A model generated the notes under the pieces. That model saw only the letters and a list, made by a program, of their open reading frames with translations. It ran no database searches and was not told the DNA's origin. A stretch of DNA of 64,000 nucleotides, from assembly GCF_000705555.1 (NCBI RefSeq), contig NZ_JMQN01000013.1:62001-126000 (forward strand). The letters are read 5' to 3'. How positions within the stretch are numbered: position 1 is the first letter of the stretch; every line of letters starts with the position of its first letter. Of this stretch, positions 56,156-64,000 are shown in pieces. A program made the position numbers and the translations under genes. Origin of the DNA: Marinobacterium lacunae (GTDB lineage Bacteria > Pseudomonadota > Gammaproteobacteria > Pseudomonadales > Balneatricaceae).

Positions 56156-57829
56156 ATGCTGACGCTGCTGAGCATTCGCAACTATGCCATTGTTGATAAA
56201 TTAGACCTCGAGCTGAAGGACGGCATGACCGTTGTCAGCGGCGAGACCGGTGCCGGGAAATCGATCATGCTCGATGCCCTGGGCCTTGCCCTGGGCGAGC
56301 GCGCGCAAAGCGACTCCGTTCGCGAAGGCGAGGAGAAAGCCGAGATCAGCGCCTGCTTCGATGTCAGCGCACTGGCTGAAGCCCGTGCCTGGCTGTCCGA
56401 GCAGGAGCTGGAAGCCGACGGCGAGTGCCAGTTGCGCCGCGTGGTAAGCGCCGACGGTCGCTCCCGCAGCTTCATCAACGGTCGCCCGACACCGCTGACA
56501 CAGGTGCGCGAACTGGGCCAGCTGCTAGTGGATATTCACGGCCAGCACGAGCACCAGCGCCTGTTGAAAAAGGATTACCACCGTATTCTGCTCGATGAGT
56601 ACGCGGCACAGTCCGAACAGGCCGAGGCGGTACGTCGCGCCTACCATCGCTGGCGTCGGCTGGACACCGAGCTTACCCAACTGACCGAACAGAGCGAAGA
56701 GCACAGCGCCCGCGTGCAGTTGCTCAGCTATCAGATCGAAGAGCTCGATCAACTGGGACTCCAAACCGGCGAGCTGTCCGAACTTGAAGAGGAACAGCGG
56801 GTACTGGCCAATGCCGGTGAGATACTGGGCACCGGTCACCAGCTATTAAGTCTGACCTCAGACAGCGACGGCGAAGGCGAAAACTGCCTGAGCCTGCTCA
56901 GCCACTGCCAGCACCTGCTCGAAAGCCTCGGCTCTCAGGCGCCGGCACTGCAGCAGGCCGCCGAAATGCTGGCCAGCGCCCATATTCAGATCGACGAATC
57001 CAGTCGCGAGATCCGTAACTATCTCGACTCGGTCGAGATCAATCCTGAGCGTCAGCAGGAAGTAGAAGAGCGCCTGAGCAGCATCTACGACATCGCCCGC
57101 AAACACCGCATCAATGCCGAAGATCTGCCCGCGTTCCACGAATCACTTAAAGGCGAGCTTAGCGGCCTGCACCGCAGCGATGACGAATTGGAACACCTGG
57201 AGAAAGATGTACGCGTCGCACACGAGGAGTATCTGGCAGCGGCCGGACAACTGAGCCTTGCACGCCAGAAAGCGGCCGATAAATTGAGCAAAGCGGTGGA
57301 TGAACAGCTGCACAGCCTGGGCATGCTGGCGGCGCATTTCGCAGTGTGTCTGACGCCTTACGACTCCAGCCGTTACAACGCCAACGGACTCGAAGAGGTG
57401 GAGTTCCTGATCAGCACCAACAAGGGACAACCTGCCCGTGCGCTGGCCAAGGTTGCCTCGGGCGGTGAGCTGTCGCGTATCAGCCTGGCCATTCAGGTGG
57501 TTACCGCACAGACCTCCAGCACACCGACGCTGATCTTCGACGAAGTGGATGTGGGCATCGGCGGCGCCATCGCCGAAGTGGTCGGTCGCCTGCTGCGCCA
57601 ACTCGGCGAGCGTGCGCAGATTCTCTGCGTTACCCACCAGCCACAGGTGGCCTCTCAGGGACACCAGCACCTGTTCGTGAGCAAGGATTCCAAGGGAGAG
57701 CTCACCCGCACCCGCATCGACCAGCTGTCGGAGGAGAAACGGGTTCATGAGGTCGCGCGCATGCTCGGCGGTATCGACATCACCGACACCTCACTTGAGC
57801 ATGCCCGGGAGATGCTGAAATCGGCTTGA
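56156..57829 (+). CDS. recN: DNA repair protein RecN (SMC-like ATPase)
   Basis: A 557-residue SMC-family repair ATPase. The Walker A region is TVVSGETGAGKSIMLDALGL (residues about 25-44), the long coiled coil occupies about 155-370, the signature motif is VASGGELSRISLAIQVV and the Walker B is LIFDEVDVGIGGA. It begins MLTLLSIRNYAIVDKLDLEL, the RecN hallmark. AAGGG precedes the ATG. It is divergent from grpE, as in E. coli and pseudomonads. Confidence 0.98.
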   Translation: MLTLLSIRNYAIVDKLDLELKDGMTVVSGETGAGKSIMLDALGLALGERAQSDSVREGEEKAEISACFDVSALAEARAWLSEQELEADGECQLRRVVSADGRSRSFINGRPTPLTQVRELGQLLVDIHGQHEHQRLLKKDYHRILLDEYAAQSEQAEAVRRAYHRWRRLDTELTQLTEQSEEHSARVQLLSYQIEELDQLGLQTGELSELEEEQRVLANAGEILGTGHQLLSLTSDSDGEGENCLSLLSHCQHLLESLGSQAPALQQAAEMLASAHIQIDESSREIRNYLDSVEINPERQQEVEERLSSIYDIARKHRINAEDLPAFHESLKGELSGLHRSDDELEHLEKDVRVAHEEYLAAAGQLSLARQKAADKLSKAVDEQLHSLGMLAAHFAVCLTPYDSSRYNANGLEEVEFLISTNKGQPARALAKVASGGELSRISLAIQVVTAQTSSTPTLIFDEVDVGIGGAIAEVVGRLLRQLGERAQILCVTHQPQVASQGHQHLFVSKDSKGELTRTRIDQLSEEKRVHEVARMLGGIDITDTSLEHAREMLKSA

Positions 57830-57843
57830 TCACCTAAGGCCGG

Positions 57844-57883
57844 ACAATAAAAAACCGATCCTCAGTGATCGGTTTTTTATTGC
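57844..57883. terminator. Bidirectional terminator between recN and fur
   Basis: A perfect 15-base-pair inverted repeat (AATAAAAAACCGATC with GATCGGTTTTTTATT) has a six-base loop, with A-run and T-run on either side, so it can stop transcription from both convergent genes. Confidence 0.92.
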
Positions 57884-57904
57884 GCTAAAAGCATAAAAGC
57901 ACGA

Positions 57905-58330
57905 TCAGCTCTCTTCGCAGCCGTCGCGACAGACGCCGTACAGGTAGAGCGTACGGTCGGTGACGGTGAAGCCAAGTTCGTCGGCGATCTCGTCGAGACG
58001 CACGGTCAGCGTCGGGTCGACAAATTCACGCACCTTGCCGCATTTAACACAGACAACGTGATCGTGATGCTCGTCGCGGGCCAGTTCGAATACCGAGTGG
58101 CCGCCCTCGAAGTGGTGACGGGCAACAAGTCCGGCCGCTTCAAATTGGGTCAAAACGCGGTAAACCGTAGCCAAGCCTACGTCTTCACCGGTTTCCATCA
58201 GCATTTTATAGATATCTTCTGCTGAGAAATGCTCACCTTCTCCAGCGCGCTCCAGAATCTGATAGATCTTCACACGCGGTAGAGTGATCTTGAGCCCCGC
58301 TTTACGCAGCTCTTGATTTTCGAGGGCCAT
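57905..58330 (-). CDS. fur: Ferric uptake regulator Fur
   Basis: A 141-residue iron-dependent repressor. It begins MALENQELRKAGLKITLPRV, with the winged helix and the metal-binding segment DEHHDHVVCVKCGKVREF followed by the second cysteine pair GVCRDGC. The ATG at 58330 matches the Fur N-terminus; an earlier in-frame start would add ten residues. It is divergent from bamE; the recN-fur-bamE layout is common in pseudomonads and relatives. Confidence 0.97.
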   Translation of the reverse strand: MALENQELRKAGLKITLPRVKIYQILERAGEGEHFSAEDIYKMLMETGEDVGLATVYRVLTQFEAAGLVARHHFEGGHSVFELARDEHHDHVVCVKCGKVREFVDPTLTVRLDEIADELGFTVTDRTLYLYGVCRDGCEES

Positions 58331-58420
58331 ATTCTTATCTCTAATCGCTATACGGTTCACAAATGGCAGTGTTAGACTTCATTATCTTTTTTTAGCGGCG
58401 AAAACGGAAGTCATTATCAG

Positions 58421-58744
58421 ATGCGAAAGGTTTTTATTAGTGTAGCACTGGCCGTACTTGTCAGCGGTTGCTCTGAATTTCCAGGTGTTTACAAGATCGA
58501 CATTCCGCAAGGGAACGTGGTCACCCAGGAGATGATCGATCAGCTTCGCCCCGGCATGACCGAAAGCCAGGTTCGTTACATCATGGGAACCCCGCTGATT
58601 ACCGATACCTTCAGCCCCAACCGCTGGGACTACCTGTACAGCTTCAAGCCCGGTGGTGAGCCGCGTGTACAGGAGCGTGTATCGCTCTACTTCACCGATG
58701 GCAAACTCAGCCGCCTGACCGGCGATTTCCGCCCCGGCAGCTGA
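58421..58744 (+). CDS. bamE: Outer-membrane assembly lipoprotein BamE (SmpA/OmlA)
   Basis: A 107-residue lipoprotein. The lipobox LVSG-C places the lipidated cysteine at residue 17. The body has [20 protein letters not shown] and [19 protein letters not shown], the BamE signature, and ends [12 protein letters not shown]. BamE stabilises the BAM complex that inserts outer-membrane barrels. Confidence 0.96.
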   Translation: MRKVFISVALAVLVSGCSEFPGVYKIDIPQGNVVTQEMIDQLRPGMTESQVRYIMGTPLITDTFSPNRWDYLYSFKPGGEPRVQERVSLYFTDGKLSRLTGDFRPGS

Positions 58745-58762
58745 TTGTGCACCAGGCGCAGG

Positions 58763-59080
58763 TCAGCTATCGGTGTCCTGCGCTTCTTTCTCTTTCTGTG
58801 CTTTGAGCTTGGCCGCGCGCTTGGCTCTGGCCTCTTTCGGGTCGGCGATCAACGGACGGTAGATCTCAATACGATCACCCGCTTTCATGATCTCCTTCTT
58901 CGGATCCTTAATCGCCTTGCCGAATATCCCCATCGGATCATTCTCAGGGTCGATCTGCGAAAACACCTCGGCGATGCGTGACTTAATCACCGCCTCATAG
59001 GCCGTGCAGCCCTCTTCTACCTGTACGGCAATAATCTTCTGCTCATGCGGCAGTGCATACGCCACTTCAACGGTAATCAT
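58763..59080 (-). CDS. rnfH: RnfH-family ubiquitin-like protein
   Basis: A 105-residue protein starting MITVEVAYALPHEQKIIAVQ with a beta-grasp fold and the RnfH motif GIFGKAIKDPKKEIMKAGDR then IEIYRPLIADPKEARAKRA. Function is unsettled, despite the name. The ATG at 59080 has GAGG upstream. It starts seven bases after the ratA stop codon and is translationally linked to it. Confidence 0.92.
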   Translation of the reverse strand: MITVEVAYALPHEQKIIAVQVEEGCTAYEAVIKSRIAEVFSQIDPENDPMGIFGKAIKDPKKEIMKAGDRIEIYRPLIADPKEARAKRAAKLKAQKEKEAQDTDS

Positions 59081-59087
59081 CTCAACC

Positions 59088-59519
59088 TCAGCCGTAAATC
59101 TGATCGGCGCGGGTGACAAAAGCATCCACCAGCGTCGTTGCCACGGAATTGAACACCTTGCTCATCGCAACGCCCGTCAGTTTACCCGAAAACTCGAAAT
59201 GCATATTGAGCTCGACTTTACTGGCCTCGTCGCTCAGCGGCGTAAAGGTCCAGATGCCGGTCAGGGACTTGAACGGCCCCTTGACCAGCGCGATCTCCAT
59301 ACGATTCGGGCGCGAGAGCGTATTGCGGGTGGTGAAGCTGTACTTCAAGCCACCCTTGGCCAGATGCAGCGTCGCTTCCAACGTGTCGCCCACTTCGCTG
59401 ACCACCTCGGTAGACGCACACCAGGGCAGAAACTCCGGGTATCGGCGCACGTCATTTACCAGATCGAACATCTCTTCAGCGGTATGCAACACCAGCGCGC
59501 TGCGGTTCACCTGAGCCAT
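59088..59519 (-). CDS. ratA: RatA-type START/SRPBCC protein
   Basis: A 143-residue protein of the START/Coq10-like family, MAQVNRSALVLHTAEEMFDL followed by VNDVRRYPEFLPWC. E. coli RatA was described as a toxin that blocks 70S formation, while other members bind ubiquinone; either may apply. It pairs with rnfH as in E. coli and is followed upstream by a transporter gene rather than smpB. Confidence 0.92.
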   Translation of the reverse strand: MAQVNRSALVLHTAEEMFDLVNDVRRYPEFLPWCASTEVVSEVGDTLEATLHLAKGGLKYSFTTRNTLSRPNRMEIALVKGPFKSLTGIWTFTPLSDEASKVELNMHFEFSGKLTGVAMSKVFNSVATTLVDAFVTRADQIYG

Positions 59520-59540
59520 ATCTGCTCCTTTACCGTGCCA

Positions 59541-60905
59541 TCAGGCAAGCTTCTGATACAGGTTAAGCGCGAAGATCACCGCCACCGCCAGCGGCGACAC
59601 ATAGCGAATCACCAATCGCCACGCATGATAGATCAGTGCCGAACGCAGTGACAGTTCATCCTCGGTCATTTCGCGGGTCAGATACCACCCCGCAAAGATC
59701 GCGATAAACAATCCACCGAGCGGCAACATGATATTGGCGGTCAGGAAATCGAGGAAATCGAACGCCGTCATGCCAAGCAGTGTGAGATCTGCCGTGATGT
59801 TGAACGAGCTCAGCGCCAGAATACCGAGCGCCCATACGACAACACCCAATAGCAGCGCCGCGCGCACCCGGCTCATGCCCAGCGTTTCCACCAGCCAAGC
59901 CGCACCCGGCTCCATCAGCGAAATCGCTGACGTCCAGGCCGCGAAGCCCACCATCAAGAAGAACAGGAAACCGAACACCTGACCGCCCGGCATCTGGCCG
60001 AAGGCCACCGGCAGGGTGATAAACATGAGACCCGGGCCTGCACCGGGGTCGAGCTGATTGGCGAACACTATCGGGAAGATCGCAAGCCCAGCCACCAGCG
60101 CCACTAGCGTATCCAGCGCTGCAATCGCCAGCACCGTGCCACCGATGGAGTCTTTCTTACCCATGTAGGAACCGTAGGCCATGATCGACCCCATCCCCAA
60201 AGACAGGGTGAAAAAGGCATGGCCCAGTGCGACCAGCACCGCGTTCCATGACAGCTCAGATGGATCGAAGTGGAACATGAAGTCCCAGCCTTGGCTGAAA
60301 TAGCCACTGCTTATCGAGTACGCCAGCAGCACAAAGAGCAGCACGAACAGCATTGGCATCAGGACGCGCGTGGCACGCTCGAGCCCCTTGTTCACGCCCC
60401 CGGCGATCACCATCATTACGATCACCACAAACAGCGTATGCCAGATCAGCAGCGTTTCGGGATCGGCCAGCAAGCCGTTGAATATCTGCCCGGCCTGCTC
60501 ACTGCCCAGATCGACGAACTTGCCCACCCCCATGCCGGCGATGTAGTACAACACCCACCCGGCTACGACGGAATAGAAAGAGAAGATGAAGAAACCGGCT
60601 AACGCGCCCATCCAGCCAACACCGGCCCAGCGCCCGTGATGCCCTGCCTCATACGCGGTTTCGCGCATGGAGTTGATCGGACTTTGACGCCCGCGGCGAC
60701 CGATCAGAACCTCTGACATCATGATCGGAATACCGACCAGCAAGATGCAGAACAGGTACACCAGTACGAAGGCTCCGCCTCCGTTCTCGCCTGCAATGTA
60801 GGGAAACTTCCAGATGTTACCCAATCCGACAGCGGAGCCGGTGGCCGCAAGGATGAAGATCCAGCGATTGGTCCAGGCACCATGAATAGACTGCTTTCTT
60901 GGCAT
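59541..60905 (-). CDS. Neurotransmitter:sodium symporter-family (SNF) transporter
   Basis: A 454-residue protein with 11-12 membrane helices of the LeuT/SNF family. It begins MPRKQSIHGAWTNRWIFILA and has the helix-1 motif SAVGLGNIWKFPYIAGENGG, a hallmark of Na+-coupled amino-acid or amine uptake. The helix-6 region contains LSLGMGSIMAYGSYMG and helix 8 ALDTLVALVAGLAIFPIVFA. The substrate is unknown. It sits between ratA and smpB, where E. coli has no gene. Confidence 0.92.
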   Translation of the reverse strand: MPRKQSIHGAWTNRWIFILAATGSAVGLGNIWKFPYIAGENGGGAFVLVYLFCILLVGIPIMMSEVLIGRRGRQSPINSMRETAYEAGHHGRWAGVGWMGALAGFFIFSFYSVVAGWVLYYIAGMGVGKFVDLGSEQAGQIFNGLLADPETLLIWHTLFVVIVMMVIAGGVNKGLERATRVLMPMLFVLLFVLLAYSISSGYFSQGWDFMFHFDPSELSWNAVLVALGHAFFTLSLGMGSIMAYGSYMGKKDSIGGTVLAIAALDTLVALVAGLAIFPIVFANQLDPGAGPGLMFITLPVAFGQMPGGQVFGFLFFLMVGFAAWTSAISLMEPGAAWLVETLGMSRVRAALLLGVVVWALGILALSSFNITADLTLLGMTAFDFLDFLTANIMLPLGGLFIAIFAGWYLTREMTEDELSLRSALIYHAWRLVIRYVSPLAVAVIFALNLYQKLA

Positions 60906-61045
60906 GGTTCTCACTTTGGTTTCGCGTTAGGCGCGCAATTGTTCACATTTAAGCCAACACCCGCAACCGTTGCTTCAGAATCCAGGTCAAAATCTTGAAC
61001 GTTTAATCAGCAACGTCCCCGCTTTCTTTGCGCCTGCCCCAGCCG

Positions 61046-61051
61046 TATAAT
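61046..61051 (+). promoter_or_regulatory. -10 element next to the smpB start codon
   Basis: A perfect TATAAT ends eight bases before the smpB ATG, which would put the transcript start at or within a base or two of the ATG. No Shine-Dalgarno lies between, so a leaderless smpB mRNA is possible. No good -35 is visible at 16-18 bases. Confidence 0.5.
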
Positions 61052-61059
61052 CGCGCCCC

Positions 61060-61539
61060 ATGGCAAAAAAGAAAAAGGCTCCGGGCGGAAATACCATCTG
61101 CCTCAACAAACGTGCGAAGCACGAATACACCATCGACACCAAGTTCGAGGCTGGCCTGTCCCTGACCGGATGGGAGGTCAAGAGCCTGCGTGATGGCCGT
61201 GCTCAGCTGGTCGACTCCTACGTTGTGTTCAAAGACGGCGAAGCCTGGTTGGTCGGTGCGCACTTCACTCCGTTGATTACAGCATGCACCCATGTTGTCG
61301 CCGATCCTCGTCGCGACCGCAAGCTGCTGCTCAACCGTAAAGAACTCAACAAGCTCGCCGAATCGGTCGAGGCCAAAGGCTACACCTGTGTCGCCCTTGC
61401 CCTGTACTGGAAGAACGGCCGCGTGAAATGCGAAATCGCGCTTGTAAAAGGCAAGAAGCTGCATGACAAACGCGCCGCCGAGAAAGAAAAAGACGCTAAC
61501 CGCGAAAAACAGCGCGCCATGGCGGTACACAACGCATAA
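61060..61539 (+). CDS. smpB: SsrA-binding protein SmpB
   Basis: A 159-residue protein starting [20 protein letters not shown], with the OB-fold core [20 protein letters not shown] and a basic tail ([20 protein letters not shown]). SmpB binds tmRNA and is required for ribosome rescue. It lies 65 bases upstream of the tmRNA gene, as in E. coli. Confidence 0.98.
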   Translation: MAKKKKAPGGNTICLNKRAKHEYTIDTKFEAGLSLTGWEVKSLRDGRAQLVDSYVVFKDGEAWLVGAHFTPLITACTHVVADPRRDRKLLLNRKELNKLAESVEAKGYTCVALALYWKNGRVKCEIALVKGKKLHDKRAAEKEKDANREKQRAMAVHNA

Positions 61540-61604
61540 GGAAGGGTCGAACCTATCCCCCTTTCATGTTGTCTACTGATGGCGTAAACTTCGCGCTCTT
61601 ATCC

Positions 61605-61963
61605 GGGGGTGACTTGGCTTCGACGCTGATTACGAACCCTTGGGTGCATGCCGAGAACGTGATGATTCTCGTAAATCCCTCATCACACTAGTTATAGTTG
61701 CTAACGACGATAACTACGCTCTAGCTGCTTAAGTCAGCTAGCGCCGCACTCTAAGGTGTCTGTAACTCAGAGGTTCGCGGTGTCATATGAGACAGAATCG
61801 CCCGGATGCTTCGCCTTAAGCTGAACGGTTAAAACTAAAAAGGCTCGCCCACAGCACCCTGGCTCTCGGGTCGCGACGGGTTAATTAAATAGAGCAGCCT
61901 AAGCATGTAGATCTCGAGGCAGAGGATTGGCGGACGCGGGTTCGAAACCCGCCACCTCCACCA
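61605..61963 (+). ncRNA. ssrA: Transfer-messenger RNA (tmRNA)
   Basis: The 5' end GGGGGTGACTTGGCTTCGACG and 3' end with GGGTTCGAAACCCGCC then ACCTCCACCA form the tRNA-Ala-like domain: seven bases of GGGGGTG pair with CACCTCC, and CCA is encoded. The tag reading frame is GCT AAC GAC GAT AAC TAC GCT CTA GCT GCT TAA at 61700-61732, coding ANDDNYALAA. The length of about 359 bases and the smpB neighbour agree. The tag adds the ANDDNYALAA degradation signal to stalled proteins. Confidence 0.97.
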
Positions 61964-61976
61964 AATTGCTAAAGTT

Positions 61977-62002
61977 AAAGCCTGTTTTTACAGGCTTTTT
62001 TT
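61977..62002 (+). terminator. Rho-independent terminator after ssrA
   Basis: AAAGCCTG and CAGGCTTT form an eight- to nine-base-pair stem with a short T-rich loop, followed by a run of seven T's, 14 bases past the tmRNA CCA end. Confidence 0.9.
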
Positions 62003-62271
62003 CGTTTATACCTTCAACAATATCTGCAAAGAATGTCGATGCTTGCCGTACCCATCTAGCGTCTATCGGTACAGATCGGTCAGTCGCCTAGTGCTCACCA
62101 AACTGCGGTACAACCTTTACTGTTGAGCTCCCATCCAGGAGCGCTGCAGCTTCGTAGCAGCGATAGCGTTGTAACCGGGGCGTATGTCACCCACTGCCTG
62201 ATATACGCCAGAGCCCGCAAGCATGAGCTATAGAGCCCTGGGCTGTTTGCTCTCTATTTACATCCACTGCA
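62003..62271. other. Intergenic stretch with no supported gene
   Basis: After the ssrA terminator I see no open frame with a ribosome site, no tRNA and no integrase fragment. It ends at the aer-like stop. The 3' end of ssrA is a frequent island integration site, but I find no second copy of it here. Confidence 0.7.
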
Positions 62272-63825
62272 TCAACGTCGGAAACCGACCACCAGCTCCT
62301 TCATCTCATCGGCCACACCGCGCAACTTACGCATCATGCTGGATGACTGCTCGGTCTCTTTAAGGCTATGGGCCGAGATATCGGCAATGCTGGTGACCTG
62401 CCGCCCGATCTCGTCGGATACATGTGCCTGCTCTTCCACGGCGGTGGCCATCTGCAGCGACATGTTCGCGATGTTGGACATCATTTCCGAGATCTGGTTT
62501 AGGATCTGTTCGGTTTCATAGACGTTGCTCAAGCCGTCATGGGCCTGACTCTGCCCTTCGCCGGCGATTTCGACGGCACCGTCTACGCTCTTGCGCAGCT
62601 TGCTGAGAATATCGTGAATCTCGCCGGTGGAGTCCTGCGTCCGTTTTGCCAATTGGCGTACCTCGTCGGCAACAACGGCAAAACCGCGGCCATGATCGCC
62701 CGCTCGCGCCGCTTCGATGGCGGCGTTCAGCGCCAGCAGGTTGGTCTGCTCGGCAATCTGTTCGATGATGCCTGCCGCCTCTGCGATCTTGTGGGTCTGC
62801 TGAGCCAGCTCACCGATAGAGCTCGCAATGCCATCAACGGTTCTGTTGAGCTGATCGATCGACTCCCGTGCGGTCAGTGCAAAGTTTTTACCCGAGTGCA
62901 CCACCTGATTGGCGTTATCGGCCTGACTGGCCGTTTCCTGCACATGGCCGGAGACTTCGTTGATCGTGGCCGCCATTTGATGAACAGCCGCCGCCACCTG
63001 CTCGGTATCGCCCTGCTGACGCATGAGAGCATCATGAGACGAATGCGACAGCTCCTGCGCCGATTGTGCCTCGACCGCCACGCTCTGGGCGGCGTCCTGT
63101 ATGCGCGTCAGGGCCGTTTCAAGGTGTGCAAACTCGCTCAGTATCGCAACCTTGAGCGCGCCGATAGGGCCAGGGTCGTCGGTATAGGTGGCCACCGCCA
63201 CCGGATGGCAGAAAGATTTCGTGACCAGTCCAAGTACGCTGGCCAAAGCACGCTGCGACACAAATTGCTGCACCGCCAACGACAACGCACCGCCTGCGGC
63301 CATCAGAATGGCAGCCGCTTGCGTCATATCGATCGCCATCAGATAGGCCGCTATCACCAGCGAGAGCCCAAACATCACCCAATGGGGCACAGGCAGCCTG
63401 AACGGCACGGCGGACTTTCCCCGATTGATGCGCTCGTATACCCGCTGCGCACGCTCGACATCCTCTCGTTTGGGACAGACGCGCACCGACTCGTAACCGA
63501 TAATTTTCCCGTTCTCGGTGATGGGTGTTACATAGGCGTTAACCCAGTAAAAGTCACCGTTTTTGCAGCGGTTTTTGACCAGCCCCATCCACGGCTTTCC
63601 CGCTTTGAGGTGCTCCCACATGACGTTGAACGCCTCGGCAGGCATATCCGGATGGCGGACCAGATTGTGAGGCTTTCCTATCAATTCCTCTTTGGAAAAC
63701 CCGCTGATATCGATGAACGCCTGGTTACAGTGTTTGATAACACCTTTGGCATCCGTCGTGGATATCAGCTTTTGTTCGGGGGGGAAACGCTTTTCGGTGG
63801 TGGTAACGGGCTTATTGACGCGCAT
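62272..63825 (-). CDS. Aer-like PAS-domain chemoreceptor
   Basis: A 517-residue receptor beginning MRVNKPVTTTEKRFPPEQKL. The PAS domain (about 15-125) has the Aer-type motif GKPHNLVRHPDMPAEAF and MGLVKNRCKNGDFYWVNAYV, expected to bind FAD or haem. Two hydrophobic helices (about 155-200) are followed by the signalling domain with EQTNLLALNAAIEAARAGDH then [18 protein letters not shown]. It probably senses redox or oxygen, as in the Aer family. The ATG at 63825 follows AGGAA; an upstream frame is less likely. The 175 bases beyond (63826-64000) hold its promoter and show no gene. Confidence 0.93.
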   Translation of the reverse strand: MRVNKPVTTTEKRFPPEQKLISTTDAKGVIKHCNQAFIDISGFSKEELIGKPHNLVRHPDMPAEAFNVMWEHLKAGKPWMGLVKNRCKNGDFYWVNAYVTPITENGKIIGYESVRVCPKREDVERAQRVYERINRGKSAVPFRLPVPHWVMFGLSLVIAAYLMAIDMTQAAAILMAAGGALSLAVQQFVSQRALASVLGLVTKSFCHPVAVATYTDDPGPIGALKVAILSEFAHLETALTRIQDAAQSVAVEAQSAQELSHSSHDALMRQQGDTEQVAAAVHQMAATINEVSGHVQETASQADNANQVVHSGKNFALTARESIDQLNRTVDGIASSIGELAQQTHKIAEAAGIIEQIAEQTNLLALNAAIEAARAGDHGRGFAVVADEVRQLAKRTQDSTGEIHDILSKLRKSVDGAVEIAGEGQSQAHDGLSNVYETEQILNQISEMMSNIANMSLQMATAVEEQAHVSDEIGRQVTSIADISAHSLKETEQSSSMMRKLRGVADEMKELVVGFRR

Positions 63826-64000
63826 GCTCTGATTCCTCGTCCCTTTGGCAAGCAAGCCTGGTTAATGCATTTAGGTTACATTAAAAAATATTAACCTTTC
63901 GGGAATGTAGACCGGAACACGCGGTTTTCCCAATGACCCACAGCTCAAAAATCCACAGGGATGCCGCTTTGCCCGTTATCCTCACAATCGACATCGGAGG

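Noticed and set aside
58331-58420. Fur box between fur and bamE
   Set aside because: Two TCATTATC-like half-sites occur near 58370-58420, but they do not form a convincing 19-bp Fur box.
61964-62271. Genomic island or att repeat at the 3' end of ssrA
   Set aside because: No integrase and no repeated ssrA 3' sequence is found downstream in the window; the next gene is an ordinary chemoreceptor.

Overview
The window is a stretch of chromosome from a gammaproteobacterium, most likely a marine member of the Oceanospirillales/Alteromonadales side of the class. This rests on gene order and protein character: hom–thrC next to dsbC–xerD, ffh–rpsP–rimM–trmD–rplS, ypjD–corB beside ffh, grpE–dnaK–dnaJ–dapB, and recN–fur–bamE–rnfH–ratA–smpB–ssrA are all gammaproteobacterial neighbourhoods, and TRAP transport, Pil-Chp-type chemosensing and several chemoreceptors fit a motile marine lifestyle. 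Taxonomy below class level is inference. Coding density is high, and several genes start with TTG or GTG behind good Shine-Dalgarno sequences.

Region 1 (1-21.3 kb) is mostly conserved housekeeping. It holds a DUF1249 gene cut by the window edge, nudF, an EAL-CBS-GGDEF protein, nfo, two unknown genes, recJ, an ElyC-like protein, thrC, hom, dsbC, xerD, a membrane-anchored unknown, the rplS-trmD-rimM-rpsP block, ffh, ompW, ypjD, corB, a DUF1289 gene and a CoA-type Nudix gene.

Region 2 (21.4-32.2 kb) is sensory. A zinc-ribbon Nudix gene precedes a soluble protein that joins a chemoreceptor signalling domain to a C-terminal solute-binding-protein domain. A five-gene Pil-Chp-like chemosensory operon follows on the minus strand: PilG-like with an N-terminal extension, PilH-like, PilI-like, PilJ-like and ChpA-like. 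An intact winged-helix gene lies at one end of this operon. A decayed, frameshifted copy of its 3' end lies at the other end in the same orientation, so the operon sits between direct repeats.

Region 3 (32.2-39.6 kb) is a complete V/A-type ATPase operon, uncommon in proteobacteria. Its order B-D-I-K-E-DUF2764-A is a circular permutation of the usual bacterial order E-DUF2764-A-B-D-I-K. The proteolipid keeps side chains matching the Na+ ligands of Enterococcus NtpK, which suggests sodium coupling.

Region 4 (39.7-50.3 kb) looks like an accessory metabolic module: a small NIF3/YqfO-like protein, an Lrp/AsnC regulator, a TRAP transporter behind a strong sigma-54 promoter candidate, a TauE/SafE exporter, a gamma-glutamyltransferase-family enzyme, a ChrA transporter, a cysteine-synthase/glutaredoxin fusion and a beta-hydroxyacid dehydrogenase. 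Sulfur or gamma-glutamyl metabolism is a plausible shared theme, but this is inference.

Region 5 (50.4-64 kb) is stress response and quality control: dapB, cysE, dnaJ, dnaK and grpE with two near-consensus sigma-32 promoters, recN with a LexA box, fur, bamE, rnfH, ratA, a Na+-symporter-family gene, smpB, the tmRNA gene ssrA, and an Aer-like PAS chemoreceptor. I found no CRISPR array, tRNA, IS element or prophage gene.
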